Assembly: GCA_017311185.1 (NCBI GenBank)
Contig: JAESUZ010002594.1
Coordinates: 186,001-250,000 of the forward strand
Reading direction: 5' to 3'
DNA: 64,000 nt
DNA from: Proteles cristata cristata
Lineage: Eukaryota > Chordata > Mammalia > Carnivora > Hyaenidae
Program-made: the position numbers and the translations under genes
In this document: positions 63,941 to 64,000 of the stretch, piece after piece
How positions within the stretch are numbered: position 1 is the first letter of the stretch
How the letters are laid out: the number at the start of each line of letters is the position of its first letter
Notes under the pieces: generated by a model
What the model saw: the letters and a program-made list of their open reading frames with translations, nothing else
Database searches by the model: none
Told to the model about the DNA's origin: nothing

Positions 63941-64000
63941 GTGAGGCCTGCACCCCGGGCGTCCGACAGAGCCTGCGGCGGGCTCGGACTCCCAGGCGGA

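Overview
The window is mammalian nuclear DNA from a carnivoran, most likely a cat (Felidae). The main evidence is about 68 copies of a tRNA-Lys-derived CAN-SINE of the felid type. These have a head like cgcctgggtggcttagtcgg, a B box like ggttcgagcccc, a CT-rich tract and a tail of aataaataaaacatt plus oligo(A). Carnivore-type L1 fragments and older mammalian repeats (MIR, L2, MER5A, a Tigger/MER2-like element) fill much of the rest. The window carries no prokaryotic gene, operon or CRISPR array.

The genes are two tandem paralogues on the + strand encoding hotdog-fold acyl-CoA thioesterases. THEM4 (CTMP) starts upstream of the window, so coding exon 1 is missing. Coding exons 2-6 lie at 3380-3566, 9836-9992, 10531-10641, 19540-19664 and 23096-23136. 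THEM5 is complete, with coding exons at 47033-47155, 48592-48793, 50261-50399, 55038-55148, 55421-55545 and 55842-55885. It encodes 247 residues, with a poly(A) signal at 56004-56009. The two genes share the same intron phases (0,1,2,2,1), and their fourth and fifth coding exons have identical lengths (111 and 125 bp). Both keep the HGG motif and the catalytic Asp and Thr. Both products are known as mitochondrial acyl-CoA thioesterases, THEM5 with a role in cardiolipin remodelling and THEM4 also as an AKT-interacting protein.

Layout: 1-23.1 kb is THEM4 intron 1 to the stop codon, with a minus-strand LTR-like element at 3652, an antisense L1 at about 14.9-16.4 kb, a Tigger/MER2-like element carrying three SINEs at 17.4-18.4 kb and a MER5A-like element at 18.9-19.1 kb. 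From 23.1 to 46.8 kb is intergenic DNA: nested L1s at 26.7-29.95 kb, a triple SINE array that reused one target site at 34.1-34.74 kb, a SINE-poor block at 36.5-39.9 kb with a TG-rich tract, and a processed GOLGA7 pseudogene split by a SINE at 42.6-44.06 kb. THEM5 occupies 47.0-56.0 kb. After it come a CR1-class LINE remnant (56.3-57.75 kb) and a long L2 remnant (about 59.8-61.8 kb, or further left). The last kilobase is GC- and CpG-richer and ends in a consensus splice donor at 63941. By gene order this could be the first exon of the next gene, which is C2CD4D in human.

I did not find a previously undescribed biological system. The most useful observations concern retrotransposon history: repeated insertion at one target site, a 58-bp L1 insertion, SINEs that date other elements, and inverted SINE pairs inside introns.
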